Notes: generated by a model from the letters alone, not told the origin. A stretch of DNA of 50,166 bases from Candidatus Poseidoniaceae archaeon (GCA_030747695.1 JASLKG010000010.1:1-50166); one strand, 5' to 3'; positions 27,708-35,974 are shown, numbered from the stretch's first letter. Numbers and translations are program-made.

Positions 27708-28543
27708 TAATCTGACCTCCGCCTTTTCCCATATTTTGCGGAGTGAAGTGGTAGAGGGTCCTTTGATTTCCTATGATGTCCTTTTGTTCTAGGGCCTCCG
27801 ACTCTCTTTGAGCGTCCACAACTAAAACAATCATTTCGCTTTGCAAAATTTGATTTGCCACACTGAGGGCAATCCCAATCTCCCGGTCTTTTCTGTGGAG
27901 TTTCCTTTCTTTCACCAAATCTCCGCTCGTTATTATCCCACTTCTTTCGCTGTCCAGTGTTGCCTCTTCCTTTTGACTTGCCACACCTATTACATTCAGA
28001 TCGGAATGAATAATTTGAATTTCCACATTCACCACATGTCCAATCGTTGTTTGAATGGGTGCCTCCTCTTTGTCTATCATTTCGTCTAGGCCTACGGTCA
28101 TCCCGGCCCGATTCTCTGTGTCGATTATCCCTAGAATCTCTTCTTTGTCGATTATCACTACGTCGATTATCCCTAGAATCTCTTCTTTGTCGATTATCAT
28201 TACGTTGATTATCCCTTGAATCCCTTCTTCGGTCATTGTTTCGACGATCATTGTCATATCGATTATTACTACGGCGCTCACTATCATGCCGCTCATTTCT
28301 TTGGCGTTTTGTTCGTATTGTAATTTCAATTCCAACTAAATCGTTAGGTCTAGATTTTCTTTCAAGGTGTGCTACATGAACTAGGCTTTCATTTAGATTG
28401 CCAATTACGCCATCTACTTTACCCACATATTGTTCATTGGAATCAATCATTATTGACCCTAGTGCAGGACAAGCACCTGAGTAACTGACAAGCAAACCAC
28501 CTTCATGGCTCACTTTCTCCACTCTGCCTTTAAACATGGACAT
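27707..28543 (-). CDS. Gar1-like RNA-binding protein fused to an Arg/Asp/Asn repeat and two RanBP2-type zinc fingers
   Basis: 278 residues from ATG 28543 (GTG 28549 and ATG 28537 are alternatives). Residues 1-75 form a Gar1/Naf1-like beta barrel: FKGRVEKVSHEGGLLVSY, PALGSIMI, then YVGKVDGVIGNLNESLVHV, matching the Gar1 IGKV-x-D-x-x-G-x-V core. A highly charged linker has three 14-residue repeats around RDNRRSDNRQRRDS. Two RanBP2-type fingers follow (near 165-190 and 216-240): DWTCGECGNSN ... CNRCG and DWDCPQCGKSN ... CFSCG, the W-C-x2-C-x3-N-x6-C-x2-C pattern that binds single-stranded RNA. The tail is basic. Likely an RNP component or RNA chaperone. The fusion is unlike the usual short archaeal Gar1. 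Confidence 0.8.
   Translation of the reverse strand: MSMFKGRVEKVSHEGGLLVSYSGACPALGSIMIDSNEQYVGKVDGVIGNLNESLVHVAHLERKSRPNDLVGIEITIRTKRQRNERHDSERRSNNRYDNDRRNNDRRRDSRDNQRNDNRQRRDSRDNRRSDNRQRRDSRDNRHRESGRDDRRPRRNDRQRGGTHSNNDWTCGECGNSNYSFRSECNRCGKSKGRGNTGQRKKWDNNERRFGERKETPQKRPGDWDCPQCGKSNFAKRNDCFSCGRSKRVGGPRTKGHHRKSKDPLPLHSAKYGKRRRSD
28121..28246 (-). repeat. Three tandem 42-bp coding repeats in the Gar1-like gene
   Basis: Copies begin near 28121, 28163 and 28205, each 42 bases, and encode a 14-residue Arg/Asp/Asn unit. The first two copies are nearly identical and the third has diverged slightly. The spacing keeps the reading frame. Confidence 0.8.
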
Positions 28544-28564
28544 TGCCACCTTCTTGCTTAGAAT

Positions 28565-30460
28565 TCACTGCTCTCTACGTAGCAATATTGCAGCACCTGC
28601 GAGGCACATTATTGTCATAGCCATTGATATTGAAGGCAATCCAGATTCAGATTCTCCAGTAGCATCTGATTCTTCTTCTTGATTATTTGATTGAATGAAT
28701 GGATCTTCTACTGTAACAGAGGCGGTACCTATCGCTCCGGTTGAATCTGTAGCTGTGATTATGACATCATAAACACTAATTCCGTCAGCCATACATTTTG
28801 CAACACTTAGCGTTAAATCCCAATTGACTCCATTTCTCGTGAAACTAGTTGTTTCTTCTCCGCATAGATTTGCTTTCATTGTAACTTCTCCACCATCAGG
28901 GTCGATTGCAGTTCCTGAAACAGAGAACGAATATTGATCTGCAGACCATGTTGCAAAAGTACCATCAAGTTCTACAGAAAAATAGATTACTGGAGGAGTA
29001 TTTTCCTTTTCGAGATCCAAGTCAATCATTGTATCCCAATCTAGCATACCATCTGCTGTAGCAGTCACTCTAATCATGAATTCACCAGGGAATAAACTCG
29101 AAAGACTGACTGATTGTGATTGTGTACTTGTTCCCAAATTGAATTGAGACGCCGGCCCATTGTTGCCGGATTGAGATGCACTTAGGCTTACGGCAAGATT
29201 CTGTACCAACAAGGATGGTGTTGCTTCAATGTCGACAGAATCTGAATAAATTCCGGCAGCAGCAGTGAATGTAGCGGGTTGTCCAAACCTCCATGTTTTA
29301 GTGGCATTATTTGCAGCACCATACGGATCAACAATCGAACATGTTGCTGTACCAGATTCAGAAGAACCACTTGTGACCAATAAATCACCATTTGAATTTA
29401 TTCTACTAGACCACCCGCTTTCATCGAAGGTACAATCTAATCCCCAAGCATCTTCATCACTTGCCCAGTTTGCCAATGTGTCTCCGGAAACAGCAACAGT
29501 TTCTCCTGAATCTAGAATCATTGGAATTATTGTATTGTCACTTGGTGCATTTTCCGTCCACATTGGGACATCATTTGATTCTGGAGGAGAAGTAGTCATA
29601 TCAATGAAAAAGTGTCGAATAAGTGGCCACTGTGAGCGATCATAGGCTGTATCAATTGAAATCTTCATACTTCCATCAGGCATGTGTATTTCAGTTACAC
29701 TACCGGCCTCTAGATTCTCAACAGCATCATCATGTAAACTCCATGATGCCATTCTCAAACCTTCTACGTTAGGGAATGACAACGTCATCTCAGCACTAGT
29801 CATATTGGTAGTGTTCACTGCAATTGTAAAGTTACTTTGCCCCGAATTTGGTAATTTATTAAACTGCGCATTATGGGTTTGATCACTTTTTGTAAATAAT
29901 GAAATCTCCAAATTGTTAGTTGCAGAAACAGGCACTTCTTTACAACCATTAGAAGCTAACATGTTTTGGCATGTGCGTTCTTCAGGATGATCTTGAGGAA
30001 TTAAATCCACTTCATCTAGACCAATTCCATCTTCTACGAATTCGAAATCATTCCAATCAACGCCTCCTCTGTGAGGGACGCCTTCTCTCATTCCTACACG
30101 AGTATACATGTCAGCAATACACTTCGGGCCAACTTCTCTAACAGCTTCACGCTCATCAGTTGAGATCCAAGAGTTATTGCCTCCAGGCACTCCATCGAAT
30201 AACCCATCAATATTTGTTCTAACTACCGATGCCTTGGAATCATTTACCCATGAATTAGCACTAATATCTGCTGTAGCCCAATCGTTTAGAATGTCAATAT
30301 TGAATAGAGCATGGTTGTATTCAAATAGATCTTCAAAACTATAGCCTGAACAATCTACATCGTCCATTTGACGTCCTTCACTTTCGGCTGAAGTAATGGC
30401 ACTTAGGGTAGTAGTTGTCATTAGCAATGCAAGAATTAGGGCTGTTAGTCTTCCCTTCAT
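28565..30460 (-). CDS. Secreted surface protein with C-terminal membrane/sorting tail
   Basis: 631 residues that I do not recognise as a named family. The signal peptide (MKGR then LTALILALLMTTTTLSAITSA) ends near residue 26. A Cys-containing N-terminal domain (residues 30-180) is followed by beta-rich Ig/cadherin-like modules from about 230 to 590 (AIDPDGGEVTMKANLCGEE, IITATDSTGAIGTASVTVE). A Ser/Glu linker leads to GLPSISMAMTIMCLAGAAILLRREQ-type ending: a Pro motif, hydrophobic span and Arg-Arg. The pattern resembles archaeosortase-type C-terminal signals. It is the first gene of a likely unit with the Gar1-like and TPR genes, 21 bases before the Gar1-like start. Two hairpins stand directly upstream of its ATG. 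Confidence 0.82.
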   Translation of the reverse strand: MKGRLTALILALLMTTTTLSAITSAESEGRQMDDVDCSGYSFEDLFEYNHALFNIDILNDWATADISANSWVNDSKASVVRTNIDGLFDGVPGGNNSWISTDEREAVREVGPKCIADMYTRVGMREGVPHRGGVDWNDFEFVEDGIGLDEVDLIPQDHPEERTCQNMLASNGCKEVPVSATNNLEISLFTKSDQTHNAQFNKLPNSGQSNFTIAVNTTNMTSAEMTLSFPNVEGLRMASWSLHDDAVENLEAGSVTEIHMPDGSMKISIDTAYDRSQWPLIRHFFIDMTTSPPESNDVPMWTENAPSDNTIIPMILDSGETVAVSGDTLANWASDEDAWGLDCTFDESGWSSRINSNGDLLVTSGSSESGTATCSIVDPYGAANNATKTWRFGQPATFTAAAGIYSDSVDIEATPSLLVQNLAVSLSASQSGNNGPASQFNLGTSTQSQSVSLSSLFPGEFMIRVTATADGMLDWDTMIDLDLEKENTPPVIYFSVELDGTFATWSADQYSFSVSGTAIDPDGGEVTMKANLCGEETTSFTRNGVNWDLTLSVAKCMADGISVYDVIITATDSTGAIGTASVTVEDPFIQSNNQEEESDATGESESGLPSISMAMTIMCLAGAAILLRREQ

Positions 30461-30463
30461 GAA

Positions 30464-30495
30464 CTGCCCGTAGGGCAGAACACACTTAGTGTGTT
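30464..30495 (-). promoter_or_regulatory. Two adjacent hairpins abutting the surface-protein start codon
   Basis: On the minus strand, AACACAC/GTGTGTT with loop TAA (30479-30495) is immediately followed by CTGCCC/GGGCAG with loop TAC (30464-30478), then three bases and the ATG at 30460. The upstream permease gene ends at 30506, so the first may end that transcript. There is no T run after either. Confidence 0.5.
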
Positions 30496-30505
30496 CCTAT
30501 CGTTG

Positions 30506-31315
30506 TCAGGGTTTTAGCGTCTTCATCCTACGGATGAAAATAAGCGGAGGGATGACAGTCCACAATGCGGTTGAAAAGAAAATTAGTGGTGAACCAAGGC
30601 CGCGATTATTTGAAAGTGGTATCTCAGTTAGAAGATTGTAGACTCCATTTGGTGAAAATAAATCCATAAATGCTCCAAGTTTAACAAATTCAGATGAGTT
30701 TGGGTCTTCTACACTAATTCCTGAAAGTCCAGCTACTAGTGTTGTGAGTATTAACCAAAGCATTGTAAAAATCATCCAGATTCCTAATCCAAATGAGATT
30801 GAAGTACCCATGTCTCTTGCCCATGTAGATGCTATAAGTTGGATTACGGTATACCACCATAAAAGGAGACCAGTTGACAAGTTATAGAGTATAATTTCTA
30901 GTGCAGTAGGAATTTCATCCATTCTGTAGTATATTATTGCTATAGAAAATAGGTTTAGAATAAAGACAGGAAAAGCAATTGCTGCCCAATGCCCAACCAT
31001 CATTGAGAATCCTAGACGAGTTCTACTGATTGGTTGTGAAAGTTTGATTTCAAGTACGCCACTAATTCGATCCCTACTAATTCCATCAAAAGAGATCAAT
31101 ACTGCACCCATTGTGGCTGAAAAAATAATGAAGGCAGTAGATGCAAAGATCACATCATAGGCCGAATCAATTACGATTCCTGAAATTGCAATTTTTGGAT
31201 CTGATAATCCCCATGTGCTAAACAATATGAATATTGATAGTAGAGGCCAAATAACTAACATTCTCCCTGCTTTGAATCTCTCTCTAATTATCATTAGAGT
31301 TAAGTTCCCACTCAT
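30506..31315 (-). CDS. ABC-2 type transporter permease
   Basis: 269 residues with six hydrophobic segments (about 15-35, 55-75, 105-130, 140-165, 175-205 and 240-260), typical of NatB/ABC-2 permeases. The cytoplasmic loop after the second helix carries DRISGVLEIKLSQPISRTRLG, the usual SG-x-LE-x-LLS-PISR pattern of this family. Partner of the ATPase gene, whose stop overlaps its ATG by four bases (ATGA). The substrate cannot be inferred; such pairs export drugs, ions, lipids or peptides. Inward-facing N terminus is expected. Confidence 0.85.
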   Translation of the reverse strand: MSGNLTLMIIRERFKAGRMLVIWPLLSIFILFSTWGLSDPKIAISGIVIDSAYDVIFASTAFIIFSATMGAVLISFDGISRDRISGVLEIKLSQPISRTRLGFSMMVGHWAAIAFPVFILNLFSIAIIYYRMDEIPTALEIILYNLSTGLLLWWYTVIQLIASTWARDMGTSISFGLGIWMIFTMLWLILTTLVAGLSGISVEDPNSSEFVKLGAFMDLFSPNGVYNLLTEIPLSNNRGLGSPLIFFSTALWTVIPPLIFIRRMKTLKP

Positions 31316-32118
31316 TCTTCTTCACCTCTGAGGCGCTTGAAAGGCAACATGGAATCATTGGATAAATCCAGACTAATGTCTTCAGGGTCTATTCCAGTTG
31401 CAGCACAAATCATATCGACCATGCTAGATCCTGGTTCCAAATCTAGAGCATTCTCAATGTTTGCAATTGTGCCCTCGGTCAGTATTTGTCCGTGATGTAA
31501 CAATGCGACCCTATCTACAAGTTCTGAAAGTTCAGCAACCTGATGGGATGAAATTACAATTGCAACGCCTTTGGCTGCCAAATCTTTCAAAAGGTTACAA
31601 AATGCTCTTTGGGCGAGAGGATCTAATCCATTAAGTGGCTCATCCATGACGAGAATTTTGGGTTTACCTAACAGTGCACAAGCCAACGAAAGACGCTGCC
31701 TCATACCTTGAGATAATTCATCCAATTTAGTTTCAGATTTGTTTGCTAGACCAACTTTACGAATTAAGGGCCAGACATCAGCACCTTCATTCATTGTAGA
31801 TATCGTTTTCAAACATTCATGTACAGTCATTCTTCCTTCCCAACGAACTTGTTCTGGCATATATCCAATAGTTTCTCGTCTTGTTTCATCATCCATACTG
31901 ATTTGGCCATCCGGATTGTATATTCCACTAATTACTCTAAGCAAAGTAGTCTTTCCAGCTCCATTAGGCCCGATTAGACCAAGAATGGTCCCAGGTAAGA
32001 TTTCAATATCGATTGAATAGATACCAGGGCCTGTAATTTTCGCCCAAGGTTTGAATGAAGATCTATCCTGTATCATGTGCCGCCATGAAACTTCTTCTAG
32101 GCACAATACGGGTTCCAT
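31312..32118 (-). CDS. ABC transporter ATP-binding protein
   Basis: 268 residues with every ABC hallmark: Walker A GPNGAGKTT, a Q-loop region near GYMPEQVRW, signature LSQGMRQRLSLA, Walker B KILVMDEPLNGLD, and the switch His in VISSHQVAELSEL. It energises the permease encoded immediately downstream. The 35 residues before the Walker A region are longer than usual. The start ATG 32118 faces the divergent membrane-protein gene across 77 bases; the promoter of both must lie there, but no clear TATA element stands out. Confidence 0.93.
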   Translation of the reverse strand: MEPVLCLEEVSWRHMIQDRSSFKPWAKITGPGIYSIDIEILPGTILGLIGPNGAGKTTLLRVISGIYNPDGQISMDDETRRETIGYMPEQVRWEGRMTVHECLKTISTMNEGADVWPLIRKVGLANKSETKLDELSQGMRQRLSLACALLGKPKILVMDEPLNGLDPLAQRAFCNLLKDLAAKGVAIVISSHQVAELSELVDRVALLHHGQILTEGTIANIENALDLEPGSSMVDMICAATGIDPEDISLDLSNDSMLPFKRLRGEEE

Positions 32119-32195
32119 TGTCTTCGATTATTACGGTTAAGCATTACAATCTACCGATTGATGTAGGTGATTAGGGTTTAACTTATCCATGTTGT

Positions 32196-33002
32196 ATGCT
32201 AGGTCATACTGTGTTCGGAGCCTTAATTACGAGTATGGCGTTGATTGCCATATTATCAATAGGGACTTGGTATCGCTCTGAAAAATTAGATCGGACATAC
32301 ATAATTTCAATGTCCATTGGCGTTGTATTACTTTGGTTAGTTCCATTAGGAATACTAATTTTGATTCCTCTAGGAATATTTGTCTCTTTGTTGAGCCCAG
32401 CAGGTAGGTTAGAATGGACTGAATTTCGTAATCGTAGATTATTAGTGGCACTTTCGATGCTTATCATCTTGCTACTTACTTCATTGCAACCTGTAGCAGA
32501 ACCGATTGGATCAAGTGAATGGGGAAATCCTATTGCCACAGAAAATCCACATGCTGCTTCATGGCCAGCAAGTGAGCAATATACTTGGATTCATGATGGC
32601 GCAGTGATTGGTTTACTATCGACTAGGACACCACATACATTTTCTCCATATTTGCAGGCTCAATCAACATTGGAAATGGGCATTATGCTTGGTATGCATG
32701 AAGCCAGAATGAGGCAATCGATAGAACTGATTCCAGGATCTCCAATTGATTCCAACCAATTCTTTTTGGAAGAAATTTCTACCGAGGGAACCCACAATTA
32801 TGGAGATACAGAACTTCACGTAAGAAAGTTCGTTGTAAAGCATGAAGGATTTGAAACTCCACTTGCAGAAGTATTGGTAGTTGCTTTTACTTCCTTTGGT
32901 GGTGAGCTAGATATATTGACAATAACTAGGCCCTCATTCCCTTCTCATGCAGATGTTTTTGAAGAAGACATTGTTCTACAATATATTGAAGTTAGAGAAT
33001 GA
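32196..33002 (+). CDS. Membrane protein with extracytoplasmic domain, unknown
   Basis: 268 residues, not recognised. Three or four hydrophobic helices fill residues 5-105 (ALITSMALIAILSIGTWY; IISMSIGVVLLWLVPLGILI; LLVALSMLIILLLTSL), followed by a 160-residue hydrophilic part that should be outside the cell. That part has PHAASWPASEQYTWIHDGAV and a final beta-rich section. Divergent from the ABC exporter genes, so a role as accessory factor for the exporter is possible but only by position. Its stop at 33002 abuts the stop of the convergent DCC gene at 33003. Confidence 0.7.
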   Translation: MLGHTVFGALITSMALIAILSIGTWYRSEKLDRTYIISMSIGVVLLWLVPLGILILIPLGIFVSLLSPAGRLEWTEFRNRRLLVALSMLIILLLTSLQPVAEPIGSSEWGNPIATENPHAASWPASEQYTWIHDGAVIGLLSTRTPHTFSPYLQAQSTLEMGIMLGMHEARMRQSIELIPGSPIDSNQFFLEEISTEGTHNYGDTELHVRKFVVKHEGFETPLAEVLVVAFTSFGGELDILTITRPSFPSHADVFEEDIVLQYIEVRE

Positions 33003-33332
33003 TTAGTTGATTTTGTGCCGTAACTTTGCAACAATCTTGTAAAGTAAGTCTCTAATTGGAAACGGAATTAGCCAAACGAAAGGATAGATGAAATACCAAT
33101 TCCATCGCATGTAAAGCAAACAACGTATTGCAGCAGACGAATATACAAATGGTTGGTTATTGCGAATCAAAACAATGGAATCTTTTGTAATTGAAAATGT
33201 ATTGAGCATTTCTTTTCCTGCTTCACTGCCTAGCTCGATAATTTCCAAATCCTTTACTAGTCTCTTTGAAATAAATTTACCAGTTTTTGTGCAAAGAGCA
33301 CACAGGCCATCAATGTATACAGTGTCCTTCAT
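33003..33332 (-). CDS. DCC-family (DUF393) thiol-disulfide oxidoreductase-like protein
   Basis: 109 residues from ATG 33332, one base after the stop of the upstream small gene; the longer frame overlaps that gene and is rejected. The N-terminal VYIDGLCALCTKTGKFI is the defining DCC motif (D-G-x-C-x-x-C) with a thioredoxin-like CxxC. The middle has SIVLIRNNQPFVYSSAAIRCLLYM and the end has the aromatic RWNWYFIYPFVWLIPFPIRDLLYK segment typical of the family. Probably redox-active, but the partner is unknown. Third gene of a gpsA - small wHTH - DCC unit. Confidence 0.85.
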   Translation of the reverse strand: MKDTVYIDGLCALCTKTGKFISKRLVKDLEIIELGSEAGKEMLNTFSITKDSIVLIRNNQPFVYSSAAIRCLLYMRWNWYFIYPFVWLIPFPIRDLLYKIVAKLRHKIN

Positions 33333-33333
33333 G

Positions 33334-33549
33334 TTACTCTGCAGCAATGTGGACGTTACCATTTTCATAGTAAATTTGGATGTTGTTAGGCAACTTCTTT
33401 GATAGCGAAGCAACTGCTTCATAAATTTCATCTTGAGTTACTTTGAAAGATTTCGCAGCAGATTTTGTAGACCAGGGGACCTCTTCAAAATCAGACGCTC
33501 TTATCCATTCAAAAAGACGAGCTTCTAGTTCCGTTAAATCATCCGCCAT
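33334..33549 (-). CDS. Small winged-helix-like protein
   Basis: 71 residues from ATG 33549. The pattern LEARLFEWIRASDFEEVPWSTKSAAKSFKVTQDEIYEAVASLSKK reads as helix, helix-turn-helix with a recognition helix at DEIYEAVASL, then a beta wing at NIQIYYENGNVHI. A small DNA-binding or protein-binding wHTH is likely, the target unknown. It lies 36 bases after gpsA and one base before the DCC gene on the same strand, so all three are probably cotranscribed. Confidence 0.65.
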   Translation of the reverse strand: MADDLTELEARLFEWIRASDFEEVPWSTKSAAKSFKVTQDEIYEAVASLSKKLPNNIQIYYENGNVHIAAE

Positions 33550-33585
33550 GTCAATCCGATAAGACCTGAGCACATCAATACTGTG

Positions 33586-34584
33586 TTAGGATAATGCGAC
33601 CATTCTACGGCAACATTCTTCAGCATCAATATGGCCATCTAATAGTGTATTTATCGCTTTAACAAAGGGTACTTCGATATTCATATCTTCGGCTCTATCC
33701 CTAAACATTCTAGCAGCTCTAACTCCTTCAGCAACCATTACCATTTCTTCTAACGCTTCTTCTAGAGTCAAGCCACTACCGAGTTTTTCTCCCATGCGCC
33801 TATTCCTTCCATGTGGTGATGTAGCAGTTACGTACAGATCTCCTAAACCAGCAGGACCGAATGCAACTTCAGCCCTTGCACCGAGTTTTGGAAGCAATAA
33901 ACATCCTTCGCGGAATCCCGAATTAAAGATAGCAGCCTTCAAATTGTCACCACCTAGAGTTCCAATATTCTTTAGTCCATCAACTAAGCCACATGACAGC
34001 GCAACTACATTTTTGAATGCGCCCCACAATTCTGCTCCTTCTGGATCAGATGCAGCATGAAGTACAAATGTAGGTGTTGAAAGTGTTGCAGCCAATCTTT
34101 CAGCAACACTCATGTCTTCACTAGCAACAAGTGCAGTAGTCATGACTCCTGCAGCGGCTTCAGGTGCAATTGTTGGGCCAGTTAGAACCGCCAGAGGGTT
34201 GTGCATATTTTTTGAACTTAACATTTCATGAATTGCTTGACTAATCAATCTTTTACCAGGCGCTAATCCTTTTGCTAAATCAAGTAATACATGCCCCGGT
34301 CTTAGATACGGTAATATTTCTTCTACAACATTTAGAATTACGCTAGAAGGTAGTGCTAGTACCACAATTTCAGATTCTTCAAGTGCTTCTTTAACATGCA
34401 TTGTAACATCTAAACCTTCCAGTGAATAACTAGGTAGGTACTTGTTATTCATGTTCTCCATGGTTATAGATTCGTAAACTTCTTGTTCAATTGTCCAACC
34501 TTTTACATTGTGCCCTTCAAGTAACCAAATTCGTGCAATAGCACTTCCCCAATTCCCCAATCCAAGTACCGCAATGTGAGCCAT
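33586..34584 (-). CDS. gpsA: NAD(P)-dependent glycerol-3-phosphate dehydrogenase
   Basis: 332 residues. Converts dihydroxyacetone phosphate and sn-glycerol 3-phosphate. The N-terminal Rossmann motif is GLGNWGSAIARIW; then LALPSSVI, DLAKGLAPG, LTGPTIAPEAAAG, and the catalytic Lys in LWGAFKNVVALSCGLVDGL. GLGDLYVTATSPHGRNRRMG completes the signature. Bacterial-type GpsA makes the lipid backbone stereoisomer used by bacteria and eukaryotes. Marine Group II archaea are reported to carry gpsA and lack the archaeal G1P dehydrogenase; this cannot be tested in this window. A hairpin (34602-34619) lies 17 bases upstream of the ATG. Confidence 0.95.
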   Translation of the reverse strand: MAHIAVLGLGNWGSAIARIWLLEGHNVKGWTIEQEVYESITMENMNNKYLPSYSLEGLDVTMHVKEALEESEIVVLALPSSVILNVVEEILPYLRPGHVLLDLAKGLAPGKRLISQAIHEMLSSKNMHNPLAVLTGPTIAPEAAAGVMTTALVASEDMSVAERLAATLSTPTFVLHAASDPEGAELWGAFKNVVALSCGLVDGLKNIGTLGGDNLKAAIFNSGFREGCLLLPKLGARAEVAFGPAGLGDLYVTATSPHGRNRRMGEKLGSGLTLEEALEEMVMVAEGVRAARMFRDRAEDMNIEVPFVKAINTLLDGHIDAEECCRRMVALS

Positions 34585-34601
34585 GAGTTCGGGTGCTTTG
34601 C

Positions 34602-34619
34602 AATCCCCTTTAGGGGATT
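34602..34619 (-). promoter_or_regulatory. Hairpin upstream of gpsA
   Basis: Seven-base arms AATCCCC and GGGGATT with loop TAAA on the minus strand, 17 bases before the gpsA ATG. It lies 49 bases after the endonuclease-like gene's stop, so terminator and leader roles are both possible. No T run follows. Confidence 0.45.
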
Positions 34620-34668
34620 TCCCTAGTTGCAGCCACGAAAAGCCAGTTTGAACTGAGATTTTGATTAA

Positions 34669-35850
34669 TCAAAACAAATCATCATCATCTTCTTCAGTTT
34701 CAAAGAAATCGTCATCTTTTTCTTTCTTAGAAGTGCTCTTTTTCTTTGCTTTAGCTTTTGCCTCTTTCTTTTCTTCTGCTTTTTCTTCTGCCTTCTTTTC
34801 TACCTTTTCTTCAGGTTTCTTTTCAGGAGCGGGTTGTGCTCTTGCTAATGCATCCTTTGCACGTGCAGCAGCAATTTCTGCCTCGCGTGCTTCCATTTCT
34901 TCAGGAGTAATATTTGCTTGTGCAGCAAGAGCCTTACGGCGATCTTCTCTTGCTTTTCTTTCGAGTTGGCGATGTCTAGCACGTTCGATATTTTGCATCA
35001 TGTACATTGCATCGTGTTCAAGTAGAGGCGAGTCAGAGATTAGAGTAACATCTAGCCAGCCTCCATCTTCAATAAGGAATTCAGCAAGTGGTTCGAAATT
35101 TAAATCTGATTTTTTGATTTGAGTATAATGCATTGCATTACCCATACTATGTTCTACTCCGGAGAAGTGACAATAGAATTGTTTTGTACCAATTGTTTCT
35201 CTTACTTGATCAAACAATTCTCCATAGTCTTCACTAGTTCTCAAGCGGCCATGTCCTCTTGCATGAATATGTGCAAGATTTAGTACCGGAATAGTTCCTT
35301 CAACATGATTGACAACATCTAGAACTTCTTCCAGGCTGCCCCAAAGTTCTTGCCGGCCACTGGTTTCTACACCGATTTTTGGAGGAGTCCCATCTTTTAG
35401 CCAAGGGAAAACAGGATATTCCTCCTCATCATCATTCCAGATATCACTTACTCTCTGTACAATTCCTTTGAAGACAGTTGCAACTTGGCCATTAGCTTCA
35501 TCACCTCTCCCAGTTTCACCATAATGGCCTGCATGTAGTGTGACGTGACGTGCATTGATTGTTTTTGCAGCTTGTAATGCGGCTTCGACTTTGGCCAGAC
35601 TTCTATTTCGTTGCAAACGATCACCGAGTAATTCGGAATAATATGGTCCATGAATGTTCATTTCAAATCCAGTTTTGTTTGCTAAAACTCCAGCTTGCCA
35701 GTATTGTTCAAAGTGTTGAGGGGCGACCAGTCGCACGGTTTGCACTTCCATAGTTTCTAATCCCAAGGAAATAATATCATCCATGCCTTCTACAATTGTA
35801 CGTCCTTTACATGAAAGTGGAACTCCGGCTGGACCTAATTTTACTGGCAT
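34669..35850 (-). CDS. Endonuclease IV-like (xylose isomerase-fold) protein with charged C-terminal tail
   Basis: 393 residues from ATG 35850 (GTG 35859 adds three). Residues 1-285 form an AP-endonuclease-2 type TIM barrel: NIHGPYYS, TLHAGHYGETG, KIGVETSGRQELWGS, VLNLAHIHARGHGRL, QFYCHFSGVEHSMG and LISDSPLLEHDAM. Most metal-ligand positions are visible, but an Asp position appears as Asn (LNLAH) and a late Glu as Asp (ISDSP). From about 290 it is a helical, then Lys/Glu/Ala-rich low-complexity tail ending in an acidic DDDDLF. Probably acts on abasic sites in DNA, with a tail for partner binding; the activity needs testing given the changes. Confidence 0.8.
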   Translation of the reverse strand: MPVKLGPAGVPLSCKGRTIVEGMDDIISLGLETMEVQTVRLVAPQHFEQYWQAGVLANKTGFEMNIHGPYYSELLGDRLQRNRSLAKVEAALQAAKTINARHVTLHAGHYGETGRGDEANGQVATVFKGIVQRVSDIWNDDEEEYPVFPWLKDGTPPKIGVETSGRQELWGSLEEVLDVVNHVEGTIPVLNLAHIHARGHGRLRTSEDYGELFDQVRETIGTKQFYCHFSGVEHSMGNAMHYTQIKKSDLNFEPLAEFLIEDGGWLDVTLISDSPLLEHDAMYMMQNIERARHRQLERKAREDRRKALAAQANITPEEMEAREAEIAAARAKDALARAQPAPEKKPEEKVEKKAEEKAEEKKEAKAKAKKKSTSKKEKDDDFFETEEDDDDLF

Positions 35851-35854
35851 GACT

Positions 35855-35873
35855 CCCACTCCCGTAGAGTAGG
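35855..35873 (-). promoter_or_regulatory. Hairpin before the endonuclease IV-like start codon
   Basis: Arms CCTACTC and GAGTGGG (one T-G pair) with loop TACGG on the minus strand, four bases before ATG 35850. The right arm includes a purine-rich ribosome-binding-like stretch. A second, looser inverted repeat AAGGGGT/ACCCCTT follows at 35877-35901 in the same divergent region. Confidence 0.4.
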
Positions 35874-35974
35874 CCGAAGGGGTGCCCTATGTTAACCCCT
35901 TTCCGCAAATAGGCCTCAAATGTCCTAAAATAGGCAGGGTTGGTTTCATGAGGTGGAGCCCTCACGGCTAAATC

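Noticed and set aside
28121-28246. CRISPR-like regular repeat
   Set aside because: The 42-base units are contiguous without spacers and encode an in-frame peptide repeat.
27673-28335. A 220-codon frame on the same strand as the Gar1-like gene
   Set aside because: It is an Ile/Glu-rich translation of the same repeats in another frame; the Gar1 and zinc-finger motifs are in the accepted frame.
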